64,000 nt of DNA from Dicaeum eximium (GCA_013396995.1 VWZP01005797.1:264990-328989), one strand, 5' to 3'; shown: positions 1-13,720, counted from the stretch's first letter. A program made the numbers and translations. The notes: a model not told the origin generated them from the letters alone.

Positions 1-200
1 CGTACATCCCCGTACATCCCTGTCCATCCCAGTACATCCCTGTCCATCCCTGTCCATCCGTGTCCATCCCAGTACATCCCTGTCCATCCCTGTCCATCCG
101 TGTCCATCCCAGTACATCCCTGTCCATCCCTGTCCATCCGTGTCCATCCCAGTACATCCCTGTGCATCCCAGTACCTCCCAGTCCATCCCAGTCCCTCCC
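1..200 (+). repeat. 10-bp minisatellite with 40-bp higher order
   Basis: Tandem decamers of the forms TGTCCATCCC, TGTCCATCCG and AGTACATCCC. In 41-160 they are organised as three identical 40-bp blocks. The array runs into the left window edge, so its full length is unknown. It lies in the MAPKAP1 intron and stops about 24 bases before the acceptor of the first exon in the window, so it supplies the sequence upstream of the pyrimidine tract. Confidence 0.92.
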
Positions 201-224
201 TGACTGGCGGGCTCTCTGTTCCAG

Positions 225-401
225 TGACAATGTCAGCGCCTACTGCCTGCACATCGCCGAGGACGACGGCGAGGTGGACACGGACTTCCCGCCCCTGGAC
301 TCCAACGAGCCCATCCACAAGTTTGGCTTCAGCACGCTGGCACTGGTGGAGAAGTACTCGTCCCCGGGGCTGGCGGCCAAGCAGTCGCTCTTCGTGCGCA
401 T
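225..401 (+). CDS. MAPKAP1: MAPKAP1 exon: end of CRIM domain
   Basis: This 177-nt exon encodes 59 residues starting DNVSAYCLHIAEDDGEVDTD and ending in LFVR plus a split codon. It holds the last part of the CRIM domain, including the acidic loop (EDDGEVDTDFPPLD), which in SIN1 is known to help recruit AGC-kinase substrates to TORC2. The first base completes an AAT codon from the previous exon. The final AT pairs with the A of the next exon to give Ile. Acceptor CAG at 222-224 and donor GTGAGT at 402. The codons are strongly GC-ending, unlike the later RBD exons. The residues before the end (LAAKQ) differ from the mammalian TSKE-type sequence as I remember it. A minisatellite ends only about 24 bases before the acceptor. 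Confidence 0.96.
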
Positions 402-3400
402 GTGAGTACAGCCCTGGCCACCCCTGCCCTCCTCTGCTCTGCTCCCTCACCTGGCTCTCCAAAACTCGGGGCCACACCTGTCCGTGCTGCTCTGCGGTGA
501 ATAAGGGATTTTACACACAAATAGTTGCAGTGTGGCTTAATAACAATGCTGTGGTTGAGAAATGAGCAGTAATCCAGCACAGCTGGAACAGGACTGGACA
601 TTCCCCTCCCAAGTCCAGGAGAGTTTTGATGAGGGACATCCCATCCACCCCTGAGAGCTGAGCTGTCTGACTTGCAGATCAAGAAGAATTTCCTATGTCC
701 TTATCAGTGAAGTAGGGATATGTGCTGTGCTTGATCACTTTTATTTTTCTTTACTTGTGAATGAAAAATCTCTTAAACCATCAGAAGGCCTTAATTACTA
801 GAACAAAATGCCAGGAGCATAAGCCACTTCTTACTTGGGAAAAATATTTCATGTTTGGAGCTCTTGAAATGAAAATGCTAATAGGGTTTTCCTGGTTATT
901 GGACATTACTTACATTTCTTAACACTACAGCTGCTTCTAGTTCTGAATAATCAGACTTTTTTTTAAAATCTGGCTTATTTAATTAGTTTTTATATTCTAT
1001 ATTGTGTACTGTGTTTCTTAGCGACATTCCAAAGCATCCTACAGAAAGTCATTGTCACAAATCCCACTTGTATTCCCAAAAGCCACATTCACTTTGTTCC
1101 ACTGCATTAGGGCACTGGGAAATAAAATATTCTGGCCCCAGTGTTCACTCCTGAGTTATTCAAGGCTGAGATGCTGGGCTGTGCTGCAGCGAGGCCGTGG
1201 TGGGGAAGGGGAGGTCATTGTCAATAGACAGCTCTGCCTGCAGCTGGGAGCAGCATTAGGTCTAGCTGCAGGTCCTGCAGAAAAACACAAAATCTTTCAG
1301 TGTACCATCATTTGTGCTGAAGTGAGGAGCTTCCTTCTGGCTTGGGAGGTGCTGCTGAGGAGAAATAGGACAGCTGCATCACAAGCAGTGCTCTTCTGAA
1401 AGGGTCAGTTTGGTGGTTCCAGTGTCCTCATTTTAATTTTAAATGGCTTCTGATTACTGTGTAAATAGTTAGGTTTAAATTAGAATTTTTAATGTGTCCC
1501 CTAGAATAAAGAGTTTCTTGATCATCACTTGAACAAAAGGTTGTTACCTCTGTGAGTTTAAATGTGCGTGCTGTCTTATTTTTGCAGGGATCTGTTGTGA
1601 ATTCTGTCTTCTTCCTCCCCTGTCACCCTACCCGTGCATGTAATTGTGGTTTTACATTTTGCATCTCTTTCCTTTTTTTTCCCTCCTCGTGCTGAAGTAC
1701 TTCAGCTGCTGCCATGTCAGCCTTGTGACTTGTAATGTTTATTAATATTGAATCACTGTTGACAAATGCTGATGGCTGTGAGCAGCTCCGGCTGGAGCCG
1801 TTTCCAGCTCCGCTCTCCCCGTCCCGGTGCTGGACCCCGTTTCAGCAGGACATGTTTGAGCAGAAACAGTTTGCAGAACTTTATACACTTCAACTCCTGC
1901 CAAGGCAAACTCTGAGCCACTTGAGTTGGTTATAAATACCCAGAGGTGGTGGCTGGAAGTAGCCCGCAGTGCAGTTTATATTCCGAGCTGGATGTGAATG
2001 TCTTTGCGGCTGTACAGAGTAGTAAATAATTGAGTTTGATTAGGGAGAGGGACCTCATTATCCCCCCACCTGTGCCCAGCTGGTAGGGGAGGGTCGAAAT
2101 GAAGCCATTAGCTGTCGCTCTTACTGGCATCTCAAAGAGCTCAAATACATCTGTGTCTTATTTTCTTTTCTGGCACAATCAGTCGAGCAAGCTAAGCAGG
2201 CATGACCGAATTTGGCAAGTTCCAAGGACTCTGGCAAAGTTACACAAGGAGAAGACGGAGGGCAGTCATTCTGGCTGCTCACTGCCCATTAGTCTAGCGA
2301 GTTGTGTTTTTGGAAGGTGGCTGCTGGGGAAAGCAGAGCTTTGTCCAACATCAGGCGCGGCGCTCGCACACGGCCCCGCTCTCCTGGCGAGGGTGTTTGT
2401 CAGGAAGAGGCAAACAAAGCACCACATCCATGGAAGTACAGACTTCCTGAGGTGGTGAGGTCATACCTGAAAGGTTTAAAATAAATCTGTACCGTCATTA
2501 GGGCTTTTTCCCTTGGAAATTTTATTATTGGAACTTGACACACTCGATCTAATGGTGTTTCGAGGAGCCCTAGCTCAGCTGCCAGTTGGCACACAGAGGA
2601 AATTTGGCATCCAGTTCCTCTGCTCTGTGGCACTTTTTTTCTGTTTTGATATTTTACTTAAATTGCTTTGACTATTATATACAAATTTTCAAAGCAGCAC
2701 CTCTGCCATACCCAATAGTTTAAGGTTTGAAACCCTTTTAAAATACCAGACTTGCATTGTGCATTTGCAAATTCAGTTCAAAGCCCTGAAATGTGTTTTT
2801 CCTTGGACTCCTGCAGCAGTGCCCAAAAGGCCTGTTCCTGGCTTGTACATGGGGGTGGGTAATCTGCAAAGTACATTTTAGAATATTCATATAAAATTTA
2901 AAATAGTTAATGTGGGTGCAAAAGTAAGAATGTGGCTCCCAGGATAGTGGAGAGGGAGGGGTAGGAGGGCATCAGAAGACTTGATAGAGGTCTAAGGACT
3001 GTTATAGTGGTGTCAAAATGCAGCCAGTTAAACTCAATAGTGCACAGAGCTATGCAAGGCCTACCTGAGATGCACAAAAGCAGGTCATTTAGGCTCAAAA
3101 TAAAAATTGTGCCTAGCATTAGTTAGTCCGGTTCCTATCACTGGACACTTTATCTTAAAAATTACCCAGCTTAAGGTAAGTCCATTGCATCAGCTGGGAT
3201 TTTGAGTCTTAACTCTGACTTTGTGCTGATCAAGTGGAAATTGCTATTAGTCACTCCCAGGCACTTCCAGCCATGCCAGCTGGTTATGCACTGAGCTTTA
3301 AATGCTATAAATTCCACTTCTGGAAAGTAAATTCCACTTCCGTGTTAAAAAAAAAAAATTAAAAATTTAAAAAATTGCTCCAGATTGGAAATGAGCTTTT

Positions 3401-6400
3401 TGAAAAGTTTTCATTCAGAACAGAAACCTTTTGTCCTTCCAGTGTAGGTTGTTTTATTTTGTGACAAAAGGGGGCCCCTGCCTGTTCCTGTGGCACCTCA
3501 GCACCGTGAGGAGAGCTCCTGGCTCTGCTGTTGTCTCCCTTTCCCTCCCTGAACCTTGCCACCCTGGCTCAGCGCGGAGGCTGTAAAAGAAGATGGAAAG
3601 CCAAGTTACTGCAGAATGATCACTATCATTAACATTCACGGGTGGTTCACTTATCATTCCTGACTGCACAGACATGGCAGCCGTTATGAAACGTCCACAG
3701 GTGTAGCACGATGATACATATTACATTGTGCCACAATGGATTTATGTATTCTGTAACAAAAGAAAAGTGTAATGAAAAAATACAGAAGGTAATCCTTTAT
3801 TCCTCCACTGCACAATTTATCAGTAATGCCTGTGGATGATAAGTGCCAGGGATTTCCTTTGCTTGATTTAACCTTGTCACCCAGGTATGTTTTTGCAAAA
3901 TGACAGAAAATACAAGCTAAGGAATTTCTTTGGCTTCCAATTTGCCAGCAGCAGTTTTAATTGATTGACCAGCATCTGCTTGTCTGTCCTATTGTCAGTG
4001 TGTTGACTTAAAATAAAGGTATCACACCTTAGCAGAGTGAGGTGGAACACATCGTTTGTGATTGCAATTAAGGATGTGCTGGGATTGGGCTGAGTGGGGA
4101 CAGTCCATGCCCATGGCCAATGCAGAGCAAGATGGGCAGTGGTGAGGTGAGGTGGGTGTGTGTTTCTCCAGCACAGCTCCTGTGCTGGGCTCACACAGGG
4201 CAGGGCTGGGAGGGTTGGTGGTGTTCCAGAAGATCCAGTGCCAAGTGTGGCTCCAGGACACCTGGCAGCATGTCCAGGGCCAGGACACGGAGCAGTGGCC
4301 TTAAACTAAACCACAAGAAGTTCCTCCTCAATGTGAGGAAGAACTTCTTTCAATGGAGGGTGGCAGAGCCCTGGAACAGCTGCCCAAGGAGGGCCTGGAG
4401 TCTCCCTCTCTGGAGACATCCCAAACACACCTGGACACGTTCCTGTGTCCCCTGCTCTGGTGACCCTGCCTGGGCAGGGGATTAGGGATTAGGGGATGGG
4501 GTGATCTCCAGAGGCTGCTTCCCACCCCAGCTCACCTGTGATTCTGTGGGGCTTCTCCTCTGGGCACAGGAAACGTGCTCTGACCCTGGCGTGGCCCAGA
4601 TGACGGCAGGAGCTCTTTGGTCTGAGCTTAAGTCCACGCCTGGCTCAGATGTGTGGGGCTGGAGTGCTGAAATGTGGTGCTGACGTTCTGAGCTGCCCTG
4701 TGAGAGGGGAGCAGGGCAGGGAGGGGAGTGGCTGGTGCAGGGAGGGGGCTCAGCCCCTCTGGCTCTGCTCCAGAGCAAATAGCCAAGAGTTTACAAAAGC
4801 GGGGCGCGCTCTGCGCTCGCCGCTCCTGCCAGGCACTCATCACGGCTCGCACACTAAATATAGCCAAGCACAGAGGCCTTCTTACTGTGCTTTGATCAGT
4901 AAAATAAACTTTCAAAGATTGTTCTGGGATGAGATCCAGCTTCTGAGGCAAAGAATGGCCGTGGCTCGGGCAGGGGTTAGTAATGGAGTGTCAGGGAAAT
5001 CAGCCTGACAGCTCTCAGCCAGCTGCTCGGTGGAAGGATGGGCTGAGCCGGGATCACGGGCAGGATCTCAGCAGCCTGTGCTCCTCAGCAGCTCAAGGGT
5101 CAGGAACTGCGAGAGAATCTCCCATTTCTGGGATGTTCCTGATCCACGGGTGTGTGAGCAGCCCTGAGCTGGGGCCATCTGCCAGTGGCCACTCTGTGCC
5201 CAGTGGGAAGGGTGCTGCAGACCCTGCTGTGTTTGGGGTGAAAAGTGTTGAAAAGCATTTTGTACAAAAGGGACAGTTGTGACTCCAGGTGTTTTGGCCA
5301 TAGCAAGTTTTGGAAGACTTCTTTTGGCTTTTGTAATTTCTTCTTTCCCCGGAGTATTTTAATTTATTTCCCCATACTTTGGTTGGAGTTTTCTGGAAAA
5401 TTCCTGTAGGCATTGCAGAGCATTGTAGGAATTACCTGGAGGCACCAGGTGTTGTGATGGCCTGGTCCAGTGTGGAGAGCTTTTCATGCAGCACTTCAAA
5501 TGAGAAACCTTGAGTTGCTTAAGTAAAAGCACAAAAGTAGTTTCCTTTTTGTGATTATAACTGTAGGATAGGTTTTTCACTTTAAAGAATCCACTAAATC
5601 TTGCTCAGCTGGTACTGAAGCTGTGAGGCTTTTGGGAAGCGAGGGATTGGCCAGGTAAAGGGCAGGTGTGTGGTGCTCATGCAGGTCATGGGGCTCCACA
5701 GCAGCTTCAGGGGAAATTTGCTCCTCAGTGAAGCACTCAGGAAGATCTCTGCTCATTGCAGGCCTTAGGCTCTGAGCCCTGGGGCTGTTCCCAGGACAGC
5801 AGTGTCACCTGCAGCCCTGTGGCAGTGTCACCTGCAGCCCTGGTGGCACTCCCTCCCTCAGCTCTGCTCCTGCTGCACTGAACACACGGCAGAAACACAG
5901 GGAAAAGTAGATGCATGAAAAGGTTTGGATTATTTGGTTTGAAGACGAGTAAGATAGAGTTATAAATAATAAATGGTCTGGAGAACATAAATTTGGGGCT
6001 TTTAGGCAGTTTCATTTTGCCAGGAACAAAGGGAATTGAAAATGAAATTCAGATGAGACCAGCGCACAAGGAGGAGAGGGAAGCGGGGTCTTACACCAGT
6101 GAGAGGGACATCTCCTGAGCCCAGGCTTGGCTGCTGGTCCCTAGAGCACGAGTGGCCTGCAGGACACCGAGCTGTGGCCAGCATGTGGCCAGCTGCAGTC
6201 CGTGCCCTGAGCACTCAGTGAGAGCTGAGGGCTCCATCCTGGCCGGGGATGCCGTGTCGGATGTGACCTGAGCTCCAACCTCTGGTCCCAGCATTTGTGT
6301 TTCAAAGTGACATGTAACATGGGTTTGTTTTTCAGGATGTACTTGTGTTGCTTGGATTGCTTTCGCCTGCCAGTTGCTTTTAAAAATATTCCAGCTGTGA

Positions 6401-7323
6401 TGTTCATATAGAGCTGCGCTCCCTGATTAAAATGCCTGGCTGCCAGATACAAGGCTCCTCCTCCTGCCCAAATAGCTTTGCAAACCAGTTTTTTCCATGC
6501 AGAGCAATCTCTCCGGTGGGAGCCTTCAGCTCTTGGATTTCCCTGGAACTGTCTGCAGTGACATCTACTGACATGAGCCGAGACTGACTGCGAGGGCGAA
6601 GGGGCAACATTTACTGATTTGCTCCTTCAGAGTCTCTTCTGTTATATTGTCCCCTTCTCTGTTTCCCCTGGGGTGCCCCTCTCGGTGTTTGGCAGCAATG
6701 TCCCCCATAGCTGTCCCCATGCTCTTTGCAGTCCTTCCCCCTGTGTGGCCTCTCCCATGGGTGATGGCCAGGACAAGGACCCACTGCCTTGGATTTTTCT
6801 GGGAGATTTGGTGCCATTGTGTTCATAAAAACGTGTCCAGAGAAACCCCACTAGGCTGGAAATAATGCATTGAAGTAATACCCCAATGGTGCTGGAAAGC
6901 TGCTGTCACTGAGGGGTGTTCTGCCCCTGTCCCTAAGGGTTTGTTACGTGGGGACACGGATCAGAATGCCACTGCAAGCTGCTTCCCTGCTGTGTGCTGT
7001 AAAACACAGACAGGAGATGAGGAGATGAGGAGCCCCCAGTACATTGGCTCATTTTTCCCTTCTAATGCTGAACGCCAGGTGATCAAAAATAACAATGAAT
7101 TAGGAAAATCCTGACACCCCTTGTCTTGAACCTCAGTCCATTTCGGCTGTTTTTGTCTCTGCCTTGCTGAGGCACTTTGCTTGGTTTCTCCTTTTAACTT
7201 CCCTTTCCAGCCCAACTTCGTTAACCGTGTGCCTAACGAGTGCTTTGCTTGAAGCTAACGAGGGCTGCGGGGAGCTGCCAGTGATGATTGTTTTGTAAAA
7301 CTGCATGTGCATCTGTCTTGCAG
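402..7323 (+). other. MAPKAP1: MAPKAP1 intron, 6.9 kb
   Basis: Intron between the CRIM exon and the first RBD exon. It contains a CR1 fragment (about 4140-4552), a 22-bp duplication at about 5797-5845 (GGCAGTGTCACCTGCAGCCC twice), A-rich runs at about 3346-3376, and otherwise single-copy DNA. The open frames in it are short, lack splice-consistent neighbours and show no family similarity I recognise. Confidence 0.9.
4140..4552 (+). mobile_element. CR1 LINE 3' fragment
   Basis: Plus-strand CR1 3' end. Recognisable segments in order are: AAACTAAACCACAAGAAGTT, AGGAAGAACTTCTTT, CCTGGAACAGCTGCCCAAGG, GGAGTCTCCCTCTCTGGAGA, a TGACCCTGCCTGGGCAGGGG segment, GATCTCCAGAGG and the terminal GTGATTCTGTGG. 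It is 5'-truncated, as usual for CR1. The left boundary is uncertain because divergence increases to the left. Confidence 0.85.
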
Positions 7324-7433
7324 AAATGCTGCTCATGGATTCTCACTTATTCAGGTGGACAGTATGAAGGTCACCATGAAGGATATCTTACAAAAGGCCT
7401 TAAAGAGAAGGAAGGGATCACAGAGAGGCTCAG
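7324..7433 (+). CDS. MAPKAP1: MAPKAP1 exon: start of Ras-binding domain
   Basis: This 110-nt exon reads NAAHGFSLIQVDSMKVTMKD, then a basic stretch ILQKALKRRKGSQRGS. It corresponds to human residues of about 283 to 319 and opens the Ras-binding (ubiquitin-like) domain. The basic KRRK cluster lies in the region expected for interaction with an acidic Ras effector surface; that role is inferred from the family. Phase in: A of a split ATA codon. Phase out: TCA then G, completed by GT of the next exon to give Gly. Acceptor TTGCAG ends at 7323; donor GTGGGT begins at 7434. Confidence 0.96.
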
Positions 7434-8269
7434 GTGGGTTATTTATCGTATTTTCTAGAGGGCAGGGTGTTTTCTCCACGAGTATATTTTATATCTCTTT
7501 TTAACTGTTGTGCACGTTGCTCAGGTTTTGGGGGGTTGTGTCCCAGCCCCACTCACAGCAGTTCTGTGCACAGGTCTGTGTTCTCCACGCTGGCACAACG
7601 CTGGCAGTGCAGGAGCTGCATAATGTTTGCTGCAGAGCAGTATATCCATTCCTGCAAATATTTATTTATGATAACAAAGCCATTTGCATTCAAGACCAGT
7701 TCATGGTAATTTGGGATGATGGGTAGAAGTACAGCAAGTCCAGCCCATGATAGAGTTTATATATATACTTTTAATTTATGTAAGAAAATTATGCTTAGCA
7801 TGATTTTAAATAATTTCAAAGATTCATTGTGTCTTGTAGTGAAAAATTTACTTTCTGCAATGTTATCAAAATAGTGCTGTTATAGTTAAGGCATATGAAC
7901 ACTTAAAAAAGGAAAATATACAGCGCTTGTATTTCTATTTTAAACAATGGTTTTCTGGGGGGAAGATGTGCATTCACATATATGTTAGTGTATATATTTC
8001 AGAAGCATAAGGCTGAGAGATCTTTCCAGCAACAAGAAATAATTACTGAGAGAAATTGCACTGAGTCTTGTCACGCAACAAAGGAACTTTAATATAAACC
8101 CATCTATATAGTGGGAAAGATAAGGATCTTGTCTTTGTAAATGAATGAAACCTCCTTACACCCTCAGTTTTAACTGTGGGAAAAGAAAATAAACCCTGTT
8201 CTCCTTAGAAAAAGTAGTTCAGTGCAGTTTTTAAATGCGTGTATAATCTGTCATGGATTTAATTAGCTA

Positions 8270-8760
8270 TCTTCAGATGAGAGCTGAAGTTTTAATAAAA
8301 GTTAGAAGAGATAACACAGTGAAGGACACGGATGAGCTGTCTCAAGGCCATATTCCAAGGGAACGATAAGAGCTGTAAAAAATGGCAGAGAAGAGCAATT
8401 GAATGGAGCAATGAAAATCTGATTCTCGTAAAAAAAAAAAAAAAGAGGGGGGGGGGGGGGGGAGAGGAGCAGTGCTGGGGGTGGAGAGGAGCCCCGGCAG
8501 GCTGCAGCAATTTGGAGGGTGGCCAGGAGCCATCGCTCAGGCCGGGCTGCGGTGCAGATGTGGCAGCGGCGCGCGCGGCCGTGCCAGCTGACTGCGCCGT
8601 GTGATAACCGCCTCTCTGGATGCCCATCGCTGGCCGCAGAGATAGAATTAAATGATGATGATCTTCCCACTAGTTGGGAGAGGAAACAATGCATATAAAT
8701 CTTGATTTCATCTCAGCGTGAGAAGTCTTTATCCATCATCACTCATAATGAACAAGTCGT
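8270..8760. promoter_or_regulatory. possible conserved non-coding element pair
   Basis: Two AT-rich flanks (8270-8430 and 8600-8760) surround the homopolymer tract and a GC-rich block. They contain GATAA cores (AGATAACACAG, AACGATAAGAGC, TGTGATAACCGC), an ATGCATATAAAT octamer-like site and AATTAAATGATGATG. Dense cores of this kind are typical of developmental enhancers, but conservation cannot be assessed from one sequence. Confidence 0.3.
8430..8462 (+). repeat. poly(A)–poly(G) tract
   Basis: About 15 consecutive A, then AGAG, then a run of about 18 G. Homopolymers this long are prone to replication slippage and to sequencing error, so the exact length is not reliable. Confidence 0.9.
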
Positions 8761-11700
8761 TAGCGGCGATGAATGGTGCTGGGGTTTTTTCAAACGCCTC
8801 TTTTGTTCACTTTTTTGGGTGACTTTTATTTATTTCCTGGGGTCAGATTTCCCTTCCCTGAAGGGAGGTTGCTAAAGGATTCACTTAGCTCAGTCTTTAA
8901 ACTGCTTCCCCACTTCGTGTAACAGATGTTTTATTCTTTCTCTATTTGAAATTTGATTCTACTTTGACTTTGTTATTTTTGCTCAGTAGTTTAGAAAAGG
9001 AATAGACCTGGCATTTATTCCTTCAGCTAATACAGTCACTTCTGCTGCCTTGGCCCTCCTGCTCAGAACCCTTTTCAGGAACAGGGTATATAGGGATGTA
9101 TCAGAAATTTTTATTAACATTAACTTAGCTTATCCAAACCTTTCCTTATTCCCAATTACATGCCTCTCCCAAAATGTGGATTATCAGGCTTTAGGGGGGT
9201 GGGAGGGCTTAGGAAGGTCTTTCTGTTATCTTTAAAGCAGCAGCAATTGTAGCTGTGTGCACAGAGGGGACCCTCTGGATCCAGACAGGCCGTGCCTGTC
9301 CCCATCTGCCACGGGCTGGGCACGCTGCGAGGGCAGGGAGAGCTCAGGATGCACCACAGTGGGCACAGAGAGACTGGAGCAGGAGTAGGAAAAGATTTTG
9401 CCATCATTCCTCACCTGCCACCAGATCCCTTGCCATTGGAGAGGATGTGCCTCTTGCTGTCACTGGGAGATGCAGGGATAAATGGAATTGCAGATCAGAG
9501 CATCAGCACAGCACAGACCTGGGCCAGGGTGCTTCAGGTCATTATTAACCAGTGGAATAGGATGTCAAAGTTCTGAATAAAAGATAAGACATAATTTAGG
9601 AGAAGCATTTCTCCTCATTCAGCAATATTTCCTTTAAAGCTGGTTGGTCTGATTTTTAAAAAGTCGTTACCAAAAATAGACGGAACGTGTTTATTTAAAG
9701 TTTTTGGAATAGTTAATAAAACTGAAATGCCCATAAGCTTTTCTGCCTGTCTTCAATAGGCCTCCAGATGCACCTTTTCAGGACAGATGAACTTATTGCA
9801 TTACAGCTTATGCTGTTTTCAAGTACTGGTAGAAGCACTGGCTTTCTGATCTCTTTTCACCACTGACTTACAGGATGTTTTTCAGACTGGTCCTAAATTG
9901 GTAGGAAAATGCAAACCTGGGTTGGCTACCTTGGGTGAGGAAAATTAGAGGAATTCCTGTGGTACAGTTGGGAAGGGTTTGTTCAGCGTGACCAGGGCTA
10001 AAAGCCAGTTCAGCCAGTAAAGATTATTTGTAGCAGTAAAATACTGATCAGCAGGAGACAGAAGTGGGCTACAACCTTTTCTTCATAGAAAGGGGCCTGA
10101 AAAAACAGAAGCAATATTCTGACTGTGCCTAGCTCTATTTAGATAAAATTATTGCAAACTGTTCAAACTATTTCACCTTCTTGCAATTCTTCTTTCTTAG
10201 TATGTCAAGGCTTTTGACCTATGAACTCTGACCATTTAAAAATAATAATATTTGAGCCAGTCAAGGGGAAGTGCAGGAGGTGAAATAACTGATGTGTTGT
10301 AGCTGAGAGCTGTGGCCCCGAGTCCTCTCCTGGAGGACGTGGCTGTCCTGCAGCAGGACTGTGGGACCTGCTGACCTGTCCCACCACAGCCACCCACAGG
10401 GCTTAATGGGAATGCTGGATCATCTCCTGCCAGTGGATTTGGGTGCCCAAATACCCAACTGGGAGCAGTACATGGCAATGGCTGCAAGTTAGGAAAAAGC
10501 CTGTAACAACCAGTCAGAGCTGCATACTGGAGAAGATAAATCTGCAGAGGAAATTGTTGAGGCAGATGTTTAATTAGTTGGAGCCAGGCTGGATAAATCA
10601 GGATAGGAGCTGTCTATGCAGATATGCTGGTGTGCCTTCCCTTCCTCTGGGCTGGTGTCACTGCCTTCAGAAACAAACTGTTCTTTTTGCTGAGGAAAGA
10701 AGCAGCAGAAAGAGCCACACAACCTCTCTCTTACTGTAATGGATTCCCCTCTGTACACTCATAAAATAGAAAATGTAATTGATGTTTTCTTATGGTAATG
10801 AAAAGTAACGAAGTCGAATACTTTATCATCAATTTGTTTAACCTATTGCGTGTTCAGCAGTGTGGATTGCACAGGCATATTTTATGGGAGGGCTGGAAAT
10901 AAAACACTGCAGTTGTGGGATGAGCTTCTAGGGGAGACTGGTCTAATCCAGGATGGACCACCTTGAGAGGGCTCAGGGGCACTGCTCACATGAGAGGGTT
11001 TTCTGGAAATAGCCCAAATGGGAGAGAAAGAGCCCGAGGGTGGGGTGATGCCCCAGCCACAGAGAGGAGAGCTGGAAGCTCCATCAGTGCCACAGGGACC
11101 TGGCTGGGCACAGCATAGGCCAGACACTGGGACAACAACCCTTGGAGAGCCCTCATGTCCAGAGGTGGTTTAAGGATTGTTTTGTATAATCCTGCCATGC
11201 CTACATCTCCTTTCTTTGAGCACTTCAGCAGCTGATGGTGTAAATATAAAATCTCTCTGCAGTGTGGCAGATCTGCAGAAAAGAACTCACATGCTGGAGA
11301 TTGGGAGCATAAGAACTTCCTGTTCTCCTTGAATTTATCACTAAAAATGTCAGATACCACGCTGTCTGGATTTTGAACAGCACTAATAACCGAGTCCTGA
11401 AAAGCTGTTTTAGAAGGTGAGATTTGGGTGTTTTAGTACTTGGGATAATTCTGCTCCCCAGAGATCAGTAACAGCTTTAACATTAACTTCTGGAGCAGGT
11501 AGCTGTTAGGCATGCTTGAAAATCCCACCCTGGGGCTTGGCAGAGGCAGTTCTGTAGGTTGTACAGATCATGTTGCAGAACTGTAAAACACCATTACCCC
11601 CAGAACTTGATTTGCTTTACTGGGAAATTATTTTCCTGCTAAGAGTGTTTCTGCTGGTCTTACTTTCACCAATACTCATGTGTTACCCCATTAACATGTA

Positions 11701-13720
11701 AGAAGTTTGGGTTGTGATAGATGTGCACTTCAAATCCTGCTTTTTTAGGGAGGCTCAGTGGGACCAAGGCAGGCAGGGTTCTTCCAAGGTGGAAGGCACA
11801 GCCATGCTCTGATCCCACGACTCAGCTGAGGCTGGGGCTGACAGCAGGCAAGGAGATCTTCTCAGGCTTTTTGTAGCTGCACCAAAGCTTGCACTCAGTA
11901 TTCCCTATAAAATATATTTGCATGGATTACGATTTTAAGAACATAAGAATGATGGTGACTTCATCCTTGATACTTCATGTATCTTGATGCCATGGTGATT
12001 CTCAAATTAAATATGTGCAGGAACTATGTGTACACTTGGAAGTTATCTCCCTGCCTGTGAGCTGTCTCATTCCCACTGCTCTTCAACAAACACATTCCCT
12101 GGGACGCCAGTTGCCTTCTCCTGAATGGACTATAAATACTAATGCAAAGTAAATAACAATGCAGAGAGAATGTGTGCAGAGCTTTGTTTTCAAACAAATT
12201 AAGCATCGATGCCAGTATATAAAATCCGAATGTTCTTAGAAGGAGATGGGAGACAAAACTAAACAACATAAAATGCTGAAATGTTGGAGTAATCCTGCCT
12301 GTTCCTGGTCCGTGTCAGCCTCTCTTCATCTGAAATTTCTAGTGAACAGAGAAGTCTCCTCTGATTAATCTTGTCTGATTTCAAGTAGAAATGCTTTGCA
12401 GGGTGAACATGCTACTGATTATTATTTAATAGCTGCCTCCGACTGCAAACATCCCCCGACCAGAAAGGCTCAGTCCTTTTAAGAACAAAATGCTCTACAA
12501 GTTTAATTGTTATAAACAAAACCTTCTGCCAACATTGCACAGACGTGACCTGTATTTTCCATAGGTTAGAGGGAGAGTTATTAGCTCAGTGTTCTGTGAG
12601 TTTGGAGGAAGATTAATACTTTTTCAATAAATGAAAACAGCTGCTTTGCAATAACATTCAAGTCCCTAACAGCTGTCAACCAGTGCTTTTTACATTCTTT
12701 AAAATGTGTAAAGTGACCAAAAATAGTTTAAAATAATCTTCCTAGTCTGTTTAAGTGTATTATTTCACTGCCACAGGAAGCTGAATAATAAGAAAAGAGA
12801 AAGATTCAAGAAACAGGCGTAGGACCTAAAGATAAAAGTCTCCATATCATATTTTAGTCTCTACACCAGAATCAGAGGAATTGCAGCTGTCAAGGCCAGG
12901 GAAAAGAGCCTATTCCATCCCCTGGTACCTGGGAGCAGAGTCTGTTACAGACCCAGGTTTTGTGGTGGTTGATTATTGCCATGTTTTAGGTTTGTTCACA
13001 CAAAGTTTAAGTTACCCCTCAGAACCTGGAAACTCTCACATGAAGAGTTCTGCTTGGGACTCATCTTTGAGGAGCAGCTGGGGAGGAGAGATCTGAGTTG
13101 TGTTTGAAAATCCAGTTTCTGACCTGCCAGTGTCAGCACCACATTTAATGTCAAATTTTGTGACTTGAATGTTCTAAAACAGCTGCTAGTGGAGCTGTGA
13201 GCTTTGCTGGGATTTTCCTTCCTCATCCTACCTTGTTGGTGGAAGAGTAGGACTAAAAAATGTCTGTAAAAGGGAGGTGTGTGTGCATTTTGATTGCACA
13301 TATATGTATTTATTCATACATTTAAAAAAGGAGAATTAAAAAGGTAAACTATGTAAAGCCACAGCCCTGCGATTAAAGCACTTCTAACAGATGAACTACA
13401 ATTAGAATAAACTGTCTTTAAAGTTTGATACTGCCATGGAATGACGGTAACTGAGGAGTTTAAATTTAAAAGTAAATATGTTCGAGTAGGCGGTGCATAT
13501 GTTTGCTCTGACTCTTTCTGGGATGGAAGCCCCAGCATCTGTGACAGTGAAAAGCCAATTAATTTGTGTTTCCTTGTGTTCGCACTCGTGCTTCTCTGCC
13601 CGACGGTGGCCGTGGGCTCCTCTGGCCCCGCAGGCTTGGTTTGGATCGTTTGGATCCTGCCGAGCCTGAGCGGGCCGGGGGGGCTCTGCTGGGGGGGACA
13701 GCCCCGGGATCGGTGTGTGC

